Below, one piece after another: positions 9,133 to 16,440 of a stretch of DNA of 36,956 nucleotides. A program made the position numbers and the translations under genes. The first letter of the stretch is position 1, and each line of letters opens with the position of its first letter. The DNA lies in contig JAGNIV010000028.1 of assembly GCA_018001015.1 (NCBI GenBank), forward strand, positions 1-36,956. The letters run 5' to 3'. The notes beneath the pieces are model-generated. The model worked only from the letters and a program-made list of their open reading frames with translations, was not told the DNA's origin and ran no database searches. This DNA comes from Phenylobacterium sp. (GTDB taxonomy: Bacteria; Pseudomonadota; Alphaproteobacteria; Caulobacterales; Caulobacteraceae).

Positions 9133-10347
9133 ATGACTGACGATTTGCCGGCCGTTGTCGCGGAGCTGGAACACCTTCTAAAGCTGCGCACGATCCCCTT
9201 CGGCATGAAACTGTTCGAGCGCCGCGAAGACATGGAGGCGATCCCGAAAATCCGCCGGCCGCAGGCAATCCACACCCTTGACCAGATCGTCGGTCAAGCT
9301 TCGCGCCTGGGCTGGACCGTCGGCATCACCAGTGAGGATCTGGTCGGCGCCCAATGCCGCGCGGTGGTCGGCCTTGGGGAGGCCAAGACCGACGCTTGGA
9401 AGTCCGGGCGGCATATGACTGGCGTCTGGTTTTCCACCGAAACCGCCGGCGTCAACGAGCGCAACGTGCGGGAGTGGCTCGCGGCCCAGGCGGCGTCCGG
9501 CTACGTTGATTACGACGACACCGACGGTCGGTTTGGGCTCAACGCCCAGCAGAGGGCGGTGTTTGTTGACGAGGACGGGCCAGCCTACATGGGCGGCGGG
9601 TTCGAACTCGCAGCCGAGATGTTCCTCGACGAGCCAAAAGTGGCCGAAGCCTTCCGGAGCGGGCTTGGGCTGGGCTGGCACGAGCGCTGCGGCTGCCTTT
9701 TCCGAGGCACGGAGCGCTTCTTCCGACCCGGCCGCACGGCCAACTTGCTCGATGTCTGGCTACCGGCCCTGGAGGGCGTGGAAGCCAAGTTGAAGGCGGG
9801 CGCGCGTGTCGCCGACGTCGGATGCGGGCACGGTGGGGCCGTTATCATGATGGCCCAGGCATTCCCGAACGCCCACTTGGTGGGCTTCGACTATCACGGT
9901 CCGTCAGTTGAACATGCGCGTGCGGCCGCGGAGGTCGCCGGGGTGGCCGGGCGCGTTCGCTTCGAGCGAGCCGCGGCTAAGGACTTCGGCGAAGGCGGCG
10001 AATTCGACCTCATCACCATGTTCGACGCGCTGCACGACATGGGCGATCCGGTAGGCGCGGCCCAGCATATGCGCTCGCGCCTGACGGCGGAGGGAACCTG
10101 CATGCTTGTAGAGCCGAACGCGGCGGACAGTCTGTCGGAGAACCTCAAGAACCCGTTCAGCCGGATCATGTACTCGGCCTCGACCATGATCTGCACGCCG
10201 GTGTCGATGAGCCAGGAGGTGGGGCTGGCGCTGGGCGCCGCGGCCGGCCCGGGGCGGCTGACCGAGGTCGCCAGGCAGGCTGGCTTCACCCGGGTGCGCC
10301 GCGTCGCTGAAGAGTCGCCCAGCCTCGTGCTGGAACTAAAGCGTTGA
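9133..10347 (+). CDS. Chimeric DUF169 fragment fused to a class I methyltransferase
   Basis: The 404-residue frame has two unrelated parts. Residues about 1-100 look like the N-terminal half of a DUF169 (COG2043) protein: LEHLLKLRTIPFGMKLFE, IPKIRRP, QIVGQASRLGWTVGI, EDLVGAQCRAVVG and HMTGVWF. From about residue 106 it reads VNERNVREWLAAQAASGY. That is the middle of the winged-helix domain of Rv2258c-like methyltransferases, followed by ERFFRPG, motif I VADVGCGHGG (about 229-238), DYHGPS and FDALHDMGDP. The DUF169 C-terminal half and the methyltransferase N-terminus are both missing. An in-frame deletion between two neighbouring genes explains this, with the junction around 9433-9454. ATG 9133 is chosen over an upstream ATG at 9085. 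The SAM site is intact, but the dimerisation/cap part is altered, so activity is uncertain. Confidence 0.82.
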   Translation: MTDDLPAVVAELEHLLKLRTIPFGMKLFERREDMEAIPKIRRPQAIHTLDQIVGQASRLGWTVGITSEDLVGAQCRAVVGLGEAKTDAWKSGRHMTGVWFSTETAGVNERNVREWLAAQAASGYVDYDDTDGRFGLNAQQRAVFVDEDGPAYMGGGFELAAEMFLDEPKVAEAFRSGLGLGWHERCGCLFRGTERFFRPGRTANLLDVWLPALEGVEAKLKAGARVADVGCGHGGAVIMMAQAFPNAHLVGFDYHGPSVEHARAAAEVAGVAGRVRFERAAAKDFGEGGEFDLITMFDALHDMGDPVGAAQHMRSRLTAEGTCMLVEPNAADSLSENLKNPFSRIMYSASTMICTPVSMSQEVGLALGAAAGPGRLTEVARQAGFTRVRRVAEESPSLVLELKR

Positions 10348-10649
10348 GTGTCCGATCGTAACTGGCGCCAGCGCCCCACTACGTGGTGAGCTTGGCGCCC
10401 TCCGCAAGTTCCCATGCTCACCGCCGGTCGCGATGGGCTGACTTGCCACATGTGGGGGGTATGCCGGCTTGCCGGGACGAACGCCTGCGAGGGGCCTTCA
10501 ATGAGAGGGTGGTTTGCAAGACGGGTCGACCTGCAGGGTTTCGCCCCAGGGGGCCGGACGACCACGCCACCAACCACTCACGCCTCGTTTTGGCCATTTC
10601 AATACAGCCGACCAAAACCCTCAGCGCTGATCCTCATCGTGAGGCCTGT

Positions 10650-10671
10650 TATCGTATTGCGACTTACGATA
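10650..10671. promoter_or_regulatory. Operator-like inverted repeat TATCGTA-N8-TACGATA
   Basis: A perfect 7-bp inverted repeat with an 8-base spacer lies just upstream of an ATG at 10678. The 22-base size and symmetry fit a TetR- or MarR-type dimer operator. No complete gene follows, so it may be the orphaned control region of a deleted gene. Confidence 0.4.
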
Positions 10672-10753
10672 TTGCCATGTACACGACATCAGTCGATGAG
10701 GCTCGCACGGTATTCGGCTCTTGGTATCTGAGAGTACGCACTGCGGCCCCATC

Positions 10754-10793
10754 CTGCCCTGGGCCCCAGCCTACCTCCCGGGGCCCAGGGCAG
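10754..10793. terminator. Perfect 14-bp hairpin
   Basis: CTGCCCTGGGCCCC at 10754-10767 pairs exactly with 10780-10793 across a 12-base loop. It lies between converging genes and would fold strongly in RNA from either strand. There is no adjacent U-tract, so it may be a bidirectional pausing or mRNA-end hairpin rather than a classical intrinsic terminator. Confidence 0.5.
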
Positions 10794-10930
10794 CTTAGGC
10801 AGCGCGGACGACCGGCCGTGCCGCCCTTTTTTTGGCAGATGTGCAATGGCCTATCCGCGCCTCACGGTTCGCGAAATTGCCCTCGGCTCTGAAGCGGCGA
10901 TGGCATTGATTTCGCGACCTTCGAGCGAGC

Positions 10931-11416
10931 TCAAGCGGCGCTTTCATTCGCCACCAGAATATCGCGGAGTTCTGCGAGTATCTTCAAGAGTTGTTTATAG
11001 TCCTGGGGAGCGAGCTTTCCAAAACTCATGGCGTGCAGGCTCCTGGCCTTGCTCTCTACATCGGGCATCATGGCCCGCGCCTTTGCTGTGAGATACACGC
11101 ACCAGACGCGCCGATCTTGTGAATGTTCAACGCGCGTAACGTGCCCACTTTGCTCCAATCGATCAATAACTTGCCCAAGCGACGCGCGGCTGACGTCCAG
11201 CAGCCGGGCCAAAGCCGCCTGAGAGACGCCGTCGCTGCGGTGCAGATAGACCAGAACCCGCCAAGTGGAAGCGGTCAGGCCGAGTTCCCGCATCTTCTCA
11301 TCAAAAGCCGCCCGCATCAGGCGGGTGACATCGGCCAAGAGGTAGCCTCCGCCCATAGGACTGAAACTACTGTGCAACCCATCCTGTGACAGGAGCTCGT
11401 TAGATTCTCTGGGCAT
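10931..11416 (-). CDS. MarR-family transcriptional regulator
   Basis: This 161-residue protein has the MarR winged-helix layout: TASTWRVLVYLHRSDGVSQAALARLLDVSRASLGQVIDRLEQSGHV, then a wing with SQDRRVWCVYLTAKA, flanked by dimerisation helices. The open frame extends upstream to 11539, but ATG 11416 (MPRESNELL) is chosen because it follows a consensus TATAAT at 11452-11447 by about 30 bases. An inverted repeat overlaps that promoter, which suggests self-repression. Its nearest neighbours on either side are an empty spacer and an IS, so the target genes are unknown. No lesion was seen. Confidence 0.85.
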   Translation of the reverse strand: MPRESNELLSQDGLHSSFSPMGGGYLLADVTRLMRAAFDEKMRELGLTASTWRVLVYLHRSDGVSQAALARLLDVSRASLGQVIDRLEQSGHVTRVEHSQDRRVWCVYLTAKARAMMPDVESKARSLHAMSFGKLAPQDYKQLLKILAELRDILVANESAA

Positions 11417-11421
11417 CGTCG

Positions 11422-11454
11422 AATATAACTCCACGAGTTGATCAGTATTATATT
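11422..11454 (-). promoter_or_regulatory. marR promoter with overlapping inverted repeats
   Basis: On the minus strand a TATAAT at 11452-11447 lies about 30 bases before the marR ATG. AATATAA (11422-11428) is inverted at 11448-11454, and AACTC-N3-GAGTT lies inside at 11427-11439. A MarR dimer bound here would block its own promoter. No good -35 box was seen. Confidence 0.5.
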
Positions 11455-11683
11455 GAACGACTATCACGCTGAAATCGTGGCTGGGCCGATTCCAGGCGAC
11501 GGCAACAAAGGTTCCTGCCGTGTGACGGCCTTTGAGCAACCTGTCGAGTCCACTGGGCGTCCCCCGATTTGCCGGCCCAGCTTAGGGCTTCGAGGGCCGG
11601 GAGGCGGCAGATGAGCCGACCCGGGGGCGTCTTCCCAGGTCCTTACAAGCCCGGGGCGGTCGACCACGTGGTCGCGAGCGGCC

Positions 11684-12270
11684 TAGCAGGCTGTTGAAGA
11701 AGATGCCCAGGGGCGAGCGGTGAAGGCGATTTCGTCGCCGCCGTGGAAGATAATTTCGCCGGTGAGCGATCCGTCGGGCTGGGCCCAACAGCCGCTTCAC
11801 CTCGGGCCGGGCCAGCACCTCAGCCAGGAACTTCGCCGCGATCTCCCCTTCCAGAAGCCGGTCGCGGTTCTTGGTGAAGCTCGAATGGTCCCAGCCCGGA
11901 TCGTCGATCCCCAGGCTCACGAACCGGCGGAACAGCAGGTCGAACTCCAGCCGCTCCATCAGTTGCCGCTCCGAGCGGATCGAATAGAACGCCTGCAGCG
12001 TCATCGCCTGCAGCAGCACCTCCGGCGGGATCGGCGCCCGACCCATCCCCGAATAGAGCCGTGCGAATTCCTGCGTAAGGCTCTCCAGCGCCTCATCGGC
12101 GAACGACCGGATTCGCCTCAGCGGATGATCGCGCCGAACACTCGACTCCAGATCCACATACGAAAACAACGACCCCGAGCGCTTGGCCGAACCCCGTATC
12201 GCCTTCCAGTCAAAGCCTCTGGGAACATGTCGAGTCCGGCGCAGATACGGACCTTTTCAACAGCCTGCTA
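11684..12270 (-). mobile_element. Internally deleted 587-bp insertion sequence (MITE-like)
   Basis: The 15-bp terminal repeats TAGCAGGCTGTTGAA (11684-11698) and its exact reverse complement (12256-12270) bracket a truncated transposase gene. The outermost bases may be part of a CTAG/CTAA target, consistent with IS5/IS1182-type elements. The transposase N-terminus is recognisable, but the central and C-terminal catalytic part is absent. The copy is therefore non-autonomous and could only move with help from a full-length relative. Confidence 0.8.
11745..12199 (-). pseudogene. DUF772-type transposase, truncated and lacking a start codon
   Basis: The minus-strand frame reads LFSYVDLESSVRRDHPLRRIRS and goes on through PPEVLLQAMTLQAFYSIRSERQLMERL, LFRRFVSLGIDDPGWDHSSFTKNRDRLL and AKFLAEVLARPEVKRLL. 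These are the conserved N-terminal blocks of IS5/IS1182-like transposases. Related proteins begin MRGS..., but here the corresponding codon at 12199-12197 is ATA, so the natural start is lost. After RPEVKRLL the frame turns into low-complexity arginine-rich sequence. This marks the internal deletion that removed the DDE catalytic region. The exact 3' limit is approximate. Confidence 0.75.
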
Positions 12271-12301
12271 AAGGCTCGCCGCGCGACCCGCGGGGGGGGC
12301 A

Positions 12302-12341
12302 TTGCGTCATGCGTTAATGGCATTATAGTAATGGGTATTAC
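12302..12341 (+). promoter_or_regulatory. Possible TonB-receptor promoter with 14-bp palindrome
   Basis: TTGCGT (12302-12307) and TATAGT (12324-12329) are spaced 16 bases apart. They overlap the palindrome GTAAT-GGGT-ATTAC at 12328-12341, 44 bases before the receptor start. The arrangement fits a repressor site over a sigma-70-like promoter, but it is inferred from pattern only. Confidence 0.4.
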
Positions 12342-12384
12342 CGTCAGCATAGAGGCAACAATGCCTAGCGGACTGGGGGGGAAC

Positions 12385-14928
12385 ATGAAAAATTACATAA
12401 ATCTACGACTCGCCTTTGCATGCGGCGCATCCGCGATCGCTCTGGCTGCGGCCTCGCCCAGTTGGGCGCAAGAGACCGGCTTCACCATTGAAGAGTTGGT
12501 GGTGACGGCTGAAAAACGCGAACAGAGCCTTCAGGATGTGTCCGTGGCCGTGACGGCCTATACAAGTGAGCGGCGCGACCTGCTTGGGGTAGGCAACGTC
12601 GAAGACTTGGCACGTGTTTCACCGAGCGTCACCTATACCAACAACGACCGTCTCTCGATCCGAGGCTTTGGTCGCCTGACCAATTCTATCGGCACGGATC
12701 CTTCCGTAGCGCTGTACTCGGACGGCATTTTCTCAAACTCCATGGCCGATGCAGCCACGCCGTCGCTGTTAATCGAACGCACGGAGATTCTTCGTGGACC
12801 GCAAGGCACCCTGTACGGGCGCAATTCCATCGGTGGGGCGCTGAACATCATCGCCAAGCGTCCGACGGAGGAGTTCAACGGTGAGGTCCGCGCCGTCCTT
12901 GGGAACTACGGCACCTGGCGTACCGACGCCTTGGTTCGAGGACCGATCACGGATGGCCTGCGCTTCCTCCTCGGCGGCTCTCTGGAACGCCGAGAGGAAG
13001 GCTTCTTCGAGAACCTCGGGCCTGCCGGCGATTCCAGCGCTGTTAAACGGTACATAGTCGAGGCTCAGCTGGAGGCCGATCTCGGCGAGAACATCACGGC
13101 CCGCCTGCGCTATTCGAAGTTCGACTGGGATGACAGCTTCGGCGTTGGCAACGTCCACGAGTCGATCACGAGCCGCTACGACATCACGTCCCCGACCGGC
13201 CTCGGCAACGCTAGCCTATACTACAATCCGACCTTCGGCTTCGCAGGAATTAATCCGGCGATGACCGACCCCTACAAGATCAACACCAACCAGACGAGTG
13301 AGGGTAAGCTCAGCAACCATGAGCGACTGCACTTCGATCTCACCTGGGATCTTGGCGGCATGACCCTCAAGTATCTGGCCGGTTACCAATCCTATGTCTA
13401 CGACACGGCTGGGGATGAGGATCGTTCATCGCGCACCGGCCTATTCAGCGTGCCGACCGCGACGCCTTTCGGCGCCTACACCGCCACGGGCGTGTCGCCA
13501 GACCAGAGGTTCTTCTACCGCGAGGACCAGAAATGGTACTCCAATGAGATCAACCTGTCATCGAACACGGACGGGCCACTGCGCTGGATCGCCGGTCTGT
13601 ACCAGTATCATCAAACCTACGCGCAACCCCAGGGCCAGCGGGTCCTTAACGATCCGGCCCTTCAGAACCCGATCAGTCTGGCGACCGGAGGCCCGGCGGC
13701 GCCGAACCCTAAGGGGAACTACCTCTTCGTAGATGGTACGCTGGAGGTGGATTCCTACGCGGCCTTTGTTCAGGTCGACTATGATGTCACTGATACGCTC
13801 ACGCTTACGGGTGGCCTCCGGTACACGATCGACGAGAAGTCGGGTACAGACTCGGCTCGCTACGTGTCGCGTACCAACACCACGACCACCATCTTGGCCG
13901 CCTCTGGGATACCAGCCGCCGTCGGACAAGGGATCGCGGTGGATTTTACCACGTTTGTCGTCTGCGGCGGCCCAACCATCGCCTCCTGCCTAGCCAATCC
14001 GCTCTATGCAAATCTGCGGCCCTCGGCAAACGGCGGCCTTACTCGTGACCTGGCCGCAGACTATGAAGCCTGGACGGGTACCTTAGGGCTGCAGTGGCAA
14101 CCCGATACCGACACCAACGCCTATGTCCGCTACAGCCGCGGTTACAAGTCCGGCGGCTGGCTTGCGTCCAATGGCCTGACACCGTTCCCCTATGCCGATC
14201 CCGAATATGTCGACAACTACGAACTCGGGTTGAAGAAGAATGTGGGGCGGCGGCTCCAGCTGAATTCTGCGCTGTTCTACGCGGACTATAAGGGTTTTCA
14301 GGCCCCGCTGACCGTGGTTCTTAACCCCACGACGGGCTCAACGGGCAGTCAATTCTTGAATCTGGACGCTGTGAGTTGGGGCCTGGAGATGGAGGCCCAG
14401 TGGGCTCCGATCGATCAACTGCAGATTTTCGCGAGCTATTCGTACCTCAACACCGAACTCAAGAGCGGCTGCTGCTTCGTCGATACAGCGGACCCGGGCG
14501 CGCTGCAGGCGGGCGCGCGACCTACGGGCGTCGTCTTGCCAAACGGCAGCCGGCCCCAGACCCTCGTTGGAAACAGGCTTCCCCTGACTCCGGAGAACAA
14601 ATTCAACCTCGGATTGAATTATACAATCGAGTTCGCTAAGGGCGATCTCATTCTTGGGGGCACCTACACCTTCACGGACGAGCAACAGGCCGTCGTTTTT
14701 GCTCAGCCGGGCTTCCGCTCGCCATCGAACGAAGTCGTGGACTTCCGGGCGCTTTGGAAGGACGCCGACAATCGCTACACAGTGATCGGTTACGTGAAGA
14801 ATGCCTTTGATGAGTTGGCCTATCAGGATTTCCGAACAGGAGCCCCCTCGGCCAGCGGCGTACAGCGCGTCACGTTGAAGCCGAACTTTCCTCGCACCTA
14901 TGGGATAGAATTCCAGTATCGGTTCTAA
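12385..14928 (+). CDS. TonB-dependent outer-membrane receptor
   Basis: A complete 847-residue receptor of the kind that takes up bulky or scarce nutrients across the outer membrane using TonB energy. It has a signal peptide with likely cleavage after SWA near residue 28, then a TonB box (EELVVTAEK, about 34-42). The plug follows with ARVSPSVTYTNND, RGFGRLTNSIG, TEILRGPQGTLYGRNSIGGALNI, then a long beta-barrel ending in FQYRF with the terminal aromatic needed for barrel assembly. ATG 12385 follows a G-rich ribosome site (CTGGGGGGGAAC); the frame extends upstream to 12331 without signal-peptide logic. The ligand is unknown. Receptors of this subgroup are abundant in sphingomonads and caulobacters that degrade complex organic compounds. 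Confidence 0.92.
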   Translation: MKNYINLRLAFACGASAIALAAASPSWAQETGFTIEELVVTAEKREQSLQDVSVAVTAYTSERRDLLGVGNVEDLARVSPSVTYTNNDRLSIRGFGRLTNSIGTDPSVALYSDGIFSNSMADAATPSLLIERTEILRGPQGTLYGRNSIGGALNIIAKRPTEEFNGEVRAVLGNYGTWRTDALVRGPITDGLRFLLGGSLERREEGFFENLGPAGDSSAVKRYIVEAQLEADLGENITARLRYSKFDWDDSFGVGNVHESITSRYDITSPTGLGNASLYYNPTFGFAGINPAMTDPYKINTNQTSEGKLSNHERLHFDLTWDLGGMTLKYLAGYQSYVYDTAGDEDRSSRTGLFSVPTATPFGAYTATGVSPDQRFFYREDQKWYSNEINLSSNTDGPLRWIAGLYQYHQTYAQPQGQRVLNDPALQNPISLATGGPAAPNPKGNYLFVDGTLEVDSYAAFVQVDYDVTDTLTLTGGLRYTIDEKSGTDSARYVSRTNTTTTILAASGIPAAVGQGIAVDFTTFVVCGGPTIASCLANPLYANLRPSANGGLTRDLAADYEAWTGTLGLQWQPDTDTNAYVRYSRGYKSGGWLASNGLTPFPYADPEYVDNYELGLKKNVGRRLQLNSALFYADYKGFQAPLTVVLNPTTGSTGSQFLNLDAVSWGLEMEAQWAPIDQLQIFASYSYLNTELKSGCCFVDTADPGALQAGARPTGVVLPNGSRPQTLVGNRLPLTPENKFNLGLNYTIEFAKGDLILGGTYTFTDEQQAVVFAQPGFRSPSNEVVDFRALWKDADNRYTVIGYVKNAFDELAYQDFRTGAPSASGVQRVTLKPNFPRTYGIEFQYRF

Positions 14929-14936
14929 GCCAACAG

Positions 14937-14972
14937 TGGACCGTTTCCCAGCGAGAGCAGGGAGACGGTCCA
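14937..14972 (+). terminator. Hairpin terminator after the TonB receptor
   Basis: Nine bases after the receptor stop, TGGACCGTTTCCC pairs with GGGAGACGGTCCA over a 10-base loop. The stem is 13 bp with one G-U pair. No clear U-run follows, but position and stability fit a transcript end. Confidence 0.6.
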
Positions 14973-15002
14973 ACCGCTTCAGTCACTGGCAAATCGCCTG
15001 GT

Positions 15003-15350
15003 CGGGCGATCCAGTGGATGGTGGTCGACAACGAGATCGATATCCGCACCGCACGTTGAGCCACGCTGCCCGCGGCCTGTAAGCCTCAACGCGGCGAGCC
15101 GTTCCGCGCTAAGGCGGCAACGGCCCCGTTGCTCGCATGGGAAGGCGCCAGCCGGGTGGTAGTCCGGGCGATCCAGATCCATCACGGCTACGGCGTGATC
15201 AAGGACTTTCCCTTCGAGCGCTGGTACCGCGAGATGCGCATCCGGCGGATCGGCGAAGGACCCAGCCAGGTCCGGCGTATCGTGATGGCCCGCCGACTCT
15301 TCGACCTAGCTGTCGAAGCTATGAAGGTTGTTCACCCGGGGTCGAGTTGA
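15003..15350 (+). pseudogene. Acyl-CoA dehydrogenase C-terminal remnant with nonsense codon
   Basis: In a single frame the sequence reads RAIQWMVVDNEIDIRTAR, then TGA (15057-15059), then ATLPAACKPQRGEPFRAKAATA and LLAWEGASRVVVRAIQIHHGYG with VIKDFPFERWYREMRIRRIGEG up to RRIVMARRLF. These are the last helices of an acyl-CoA dehydrogenase of the type with an RAIQIHGGYG motif. The stop stands where a tryptophan (TGG) is expected. The N-terminal and FAD-binding parts are missing, so this is dead sequence. It abuts the TonB-receptor remnant after three bases, showing that a rearrangement joined two gene tails. Confidence 0.75.
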
Positions 15351-15572
15351 GAGAGGTCAGTGTCGAAGGAAACAGGCTTCCCCAGGCCCCCGAGCACAAG
15401 GTCGCCCTGAACGGCGCCTACACGTTCGACACCGACGCCGGCTCCCTTACCCTGGGGGCGACTTACCTCTACCGGAGCGAAGCGTACGCGAACGTCTTCA
15501 CCCGCACCTACAACGCGGCCCCCTCCTGGGATCAGGTGGATCTCCGGGCGTTCTGGCAACCGACCGGCGGCA

Positions 15573-15580
15573 AATACACC
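15573..15580 (+). repeat. IS66 target-site duplication, left copy (AATACACC)
   Basis: AATACACC directly precedes the element's left end and is repeated exactly at 18163-18170. Eight bases is the duplication length expected for IS66. Confidence 0.9.
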
Positions 15581-15611
15581 GTATCCCTCCGGTGAGGGCC
15601 GCCTTGTTCGG

Positions 15612-16025
15612 ATGAGGCTTGGCCGTGATGCTGCACTCGTAAGGACGTCCTTAAGAGCGCTCGTAACTGCACAGCATGGCCCACAGAGTTTGATCACGGG
15701 CCCCGAGCGCCGTCGTCGGTGGCGTGCCGAGCATAAGTTGGCGATCCTGGAGGAGGCCTTTTCGCCCGGCGCGGTCGTGTCGGACGTGGCCCGTCAGTAC
15801 GAGGTGTCGACCAGCCTGATCTACCAGTGGCGTCGGGAGGCCCAGGCCGCGCAGGAGCCGATGGCGTTCGTGGCGGCGACGGTTTGCGAGGCGCCGGACG
15901 ATGAGGGTCGGCGGGGGGCCGATCATCCGGTGATCATCGTGGAGTTTGCCCGCGGCGGTCGGGTGAGCATCTCGGCCTCGGCGTCACCGGCCTTGGTCAC
16001 CGCGGCGCTTCGGGCGCTTCGATGA
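15612..16025 (+). CDS. tnpA: IS66 TnpA-like accessory protein
   Basis: This small basic protein contains a helix-turn-helix like that of IS3/IS66 OrfA: RRRRWRAEHKLAILEEAFSPG then VVSDVARQYEVSTSLIYQWRREA. It is thought to be needed with TnpB for IS66 transposition. The frame opens at ATG 15612; the conserved part begins around GPERRRRW, so a TTG at 15690 is an alternative start. The stop overlaps the tnpB start (ATGA, 16022-16025). Confidence 0.85.
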   Translation: MRLGRDAALVRTSLRALVTAQHGPQSLITGPERRRRWRAEHKLAILEEAFSPGAVVSDVARQYEVSTSLIYQWRREAQAAQEPMAFVAATVCEAPDDEGRRGADHPVIIVEFARGGRVSISASASPALVTAALRALR

Positions 16026-16369
16026 TCCCGGTTCCGTCGGGGGTGCGGGTCTGGATCTCCACCGGCCACACAGACATGCGCAAGGGCATGCAGGGCTTGG
16101 CACTGCTGGTCCAGGAGCACTTGAAGCGCGATCCCCACGCCGGCGATCTGTTCGTGTTTCGAGGCCGTGGCGGCGCCCTGGTCAAGATCATCTGGCATGA
16201 CGGCCTGGGCATGTCGCTCTACGCCAAGCGCCTGGATCGCGGGCGGTTCGTCTGGCCTGCCACGGAGGGCGGCGCCGTGGCCCTGACGTCCGCCCAGCTG
16301 GGCTACATGCTCGAGGGGATAGACTGGCGTAACCCCCAGCATACTTGGCGTCCGGCCAGCGCCGGATAG
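16022..16369 (+). CDS. tnpB: IS66 TnpB accessory protein
   Basis: The 115-residue protein has the standard TnpB (Orf2) blocks: VRVWISTGHTDMRKGMQGLA, GDLFVFRGRGGALVKIIWHDG and LYAKRLDRGRFVWP. TnpB is required for IS66 movement, though its exact task is unclear. It is complete and translationally coupled to tnpA by a four-base overlap. The C-terminus is slightly unusual (NPQHTWRPASAG). Confidence 0.92.
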   Translation: MIPVPSGVRVWISTGHTDMRKGMQGLALLVQEHLKRDPHAGDLFVFRGRGGALVKIIWHDGLGMSLYAKRLDRGRFVWPATEGGAVALTSAQLGYMLEGIDWRNPQHTWRPASAG

Positions 16370-16440
16370 GCCCTCATTTTCTTTGTCGGGTCTGCATTTT
16401 GGGGCGCCACAAGCGGCGGCATTTGTGATTCCATCGCCAT

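Larger units (their letters stand above)
10348..10930. other. Non-coding spacer of 583 bases with two inverted repeats
   Basis: This lies between the plus-strand chimeric gene and the minus-strand MarR gene, whose stop is at 10931. The open frames here are short and have no recognisable motif. It contains a 7-bp inverted repeat at 10650-10671, a perfect 14-bp stem at 10754-10793, and a T7 run at 10827-10833 that may help end plus-strand transcription. Confidence 0.5.

Noticed and set aside
10383-10892. 169-codon plus-strand frame between the chimeric gene and marR
   Set aside because: Composition is not protein-like, it runs through a 14-bp hairpin, and no motif is visible.
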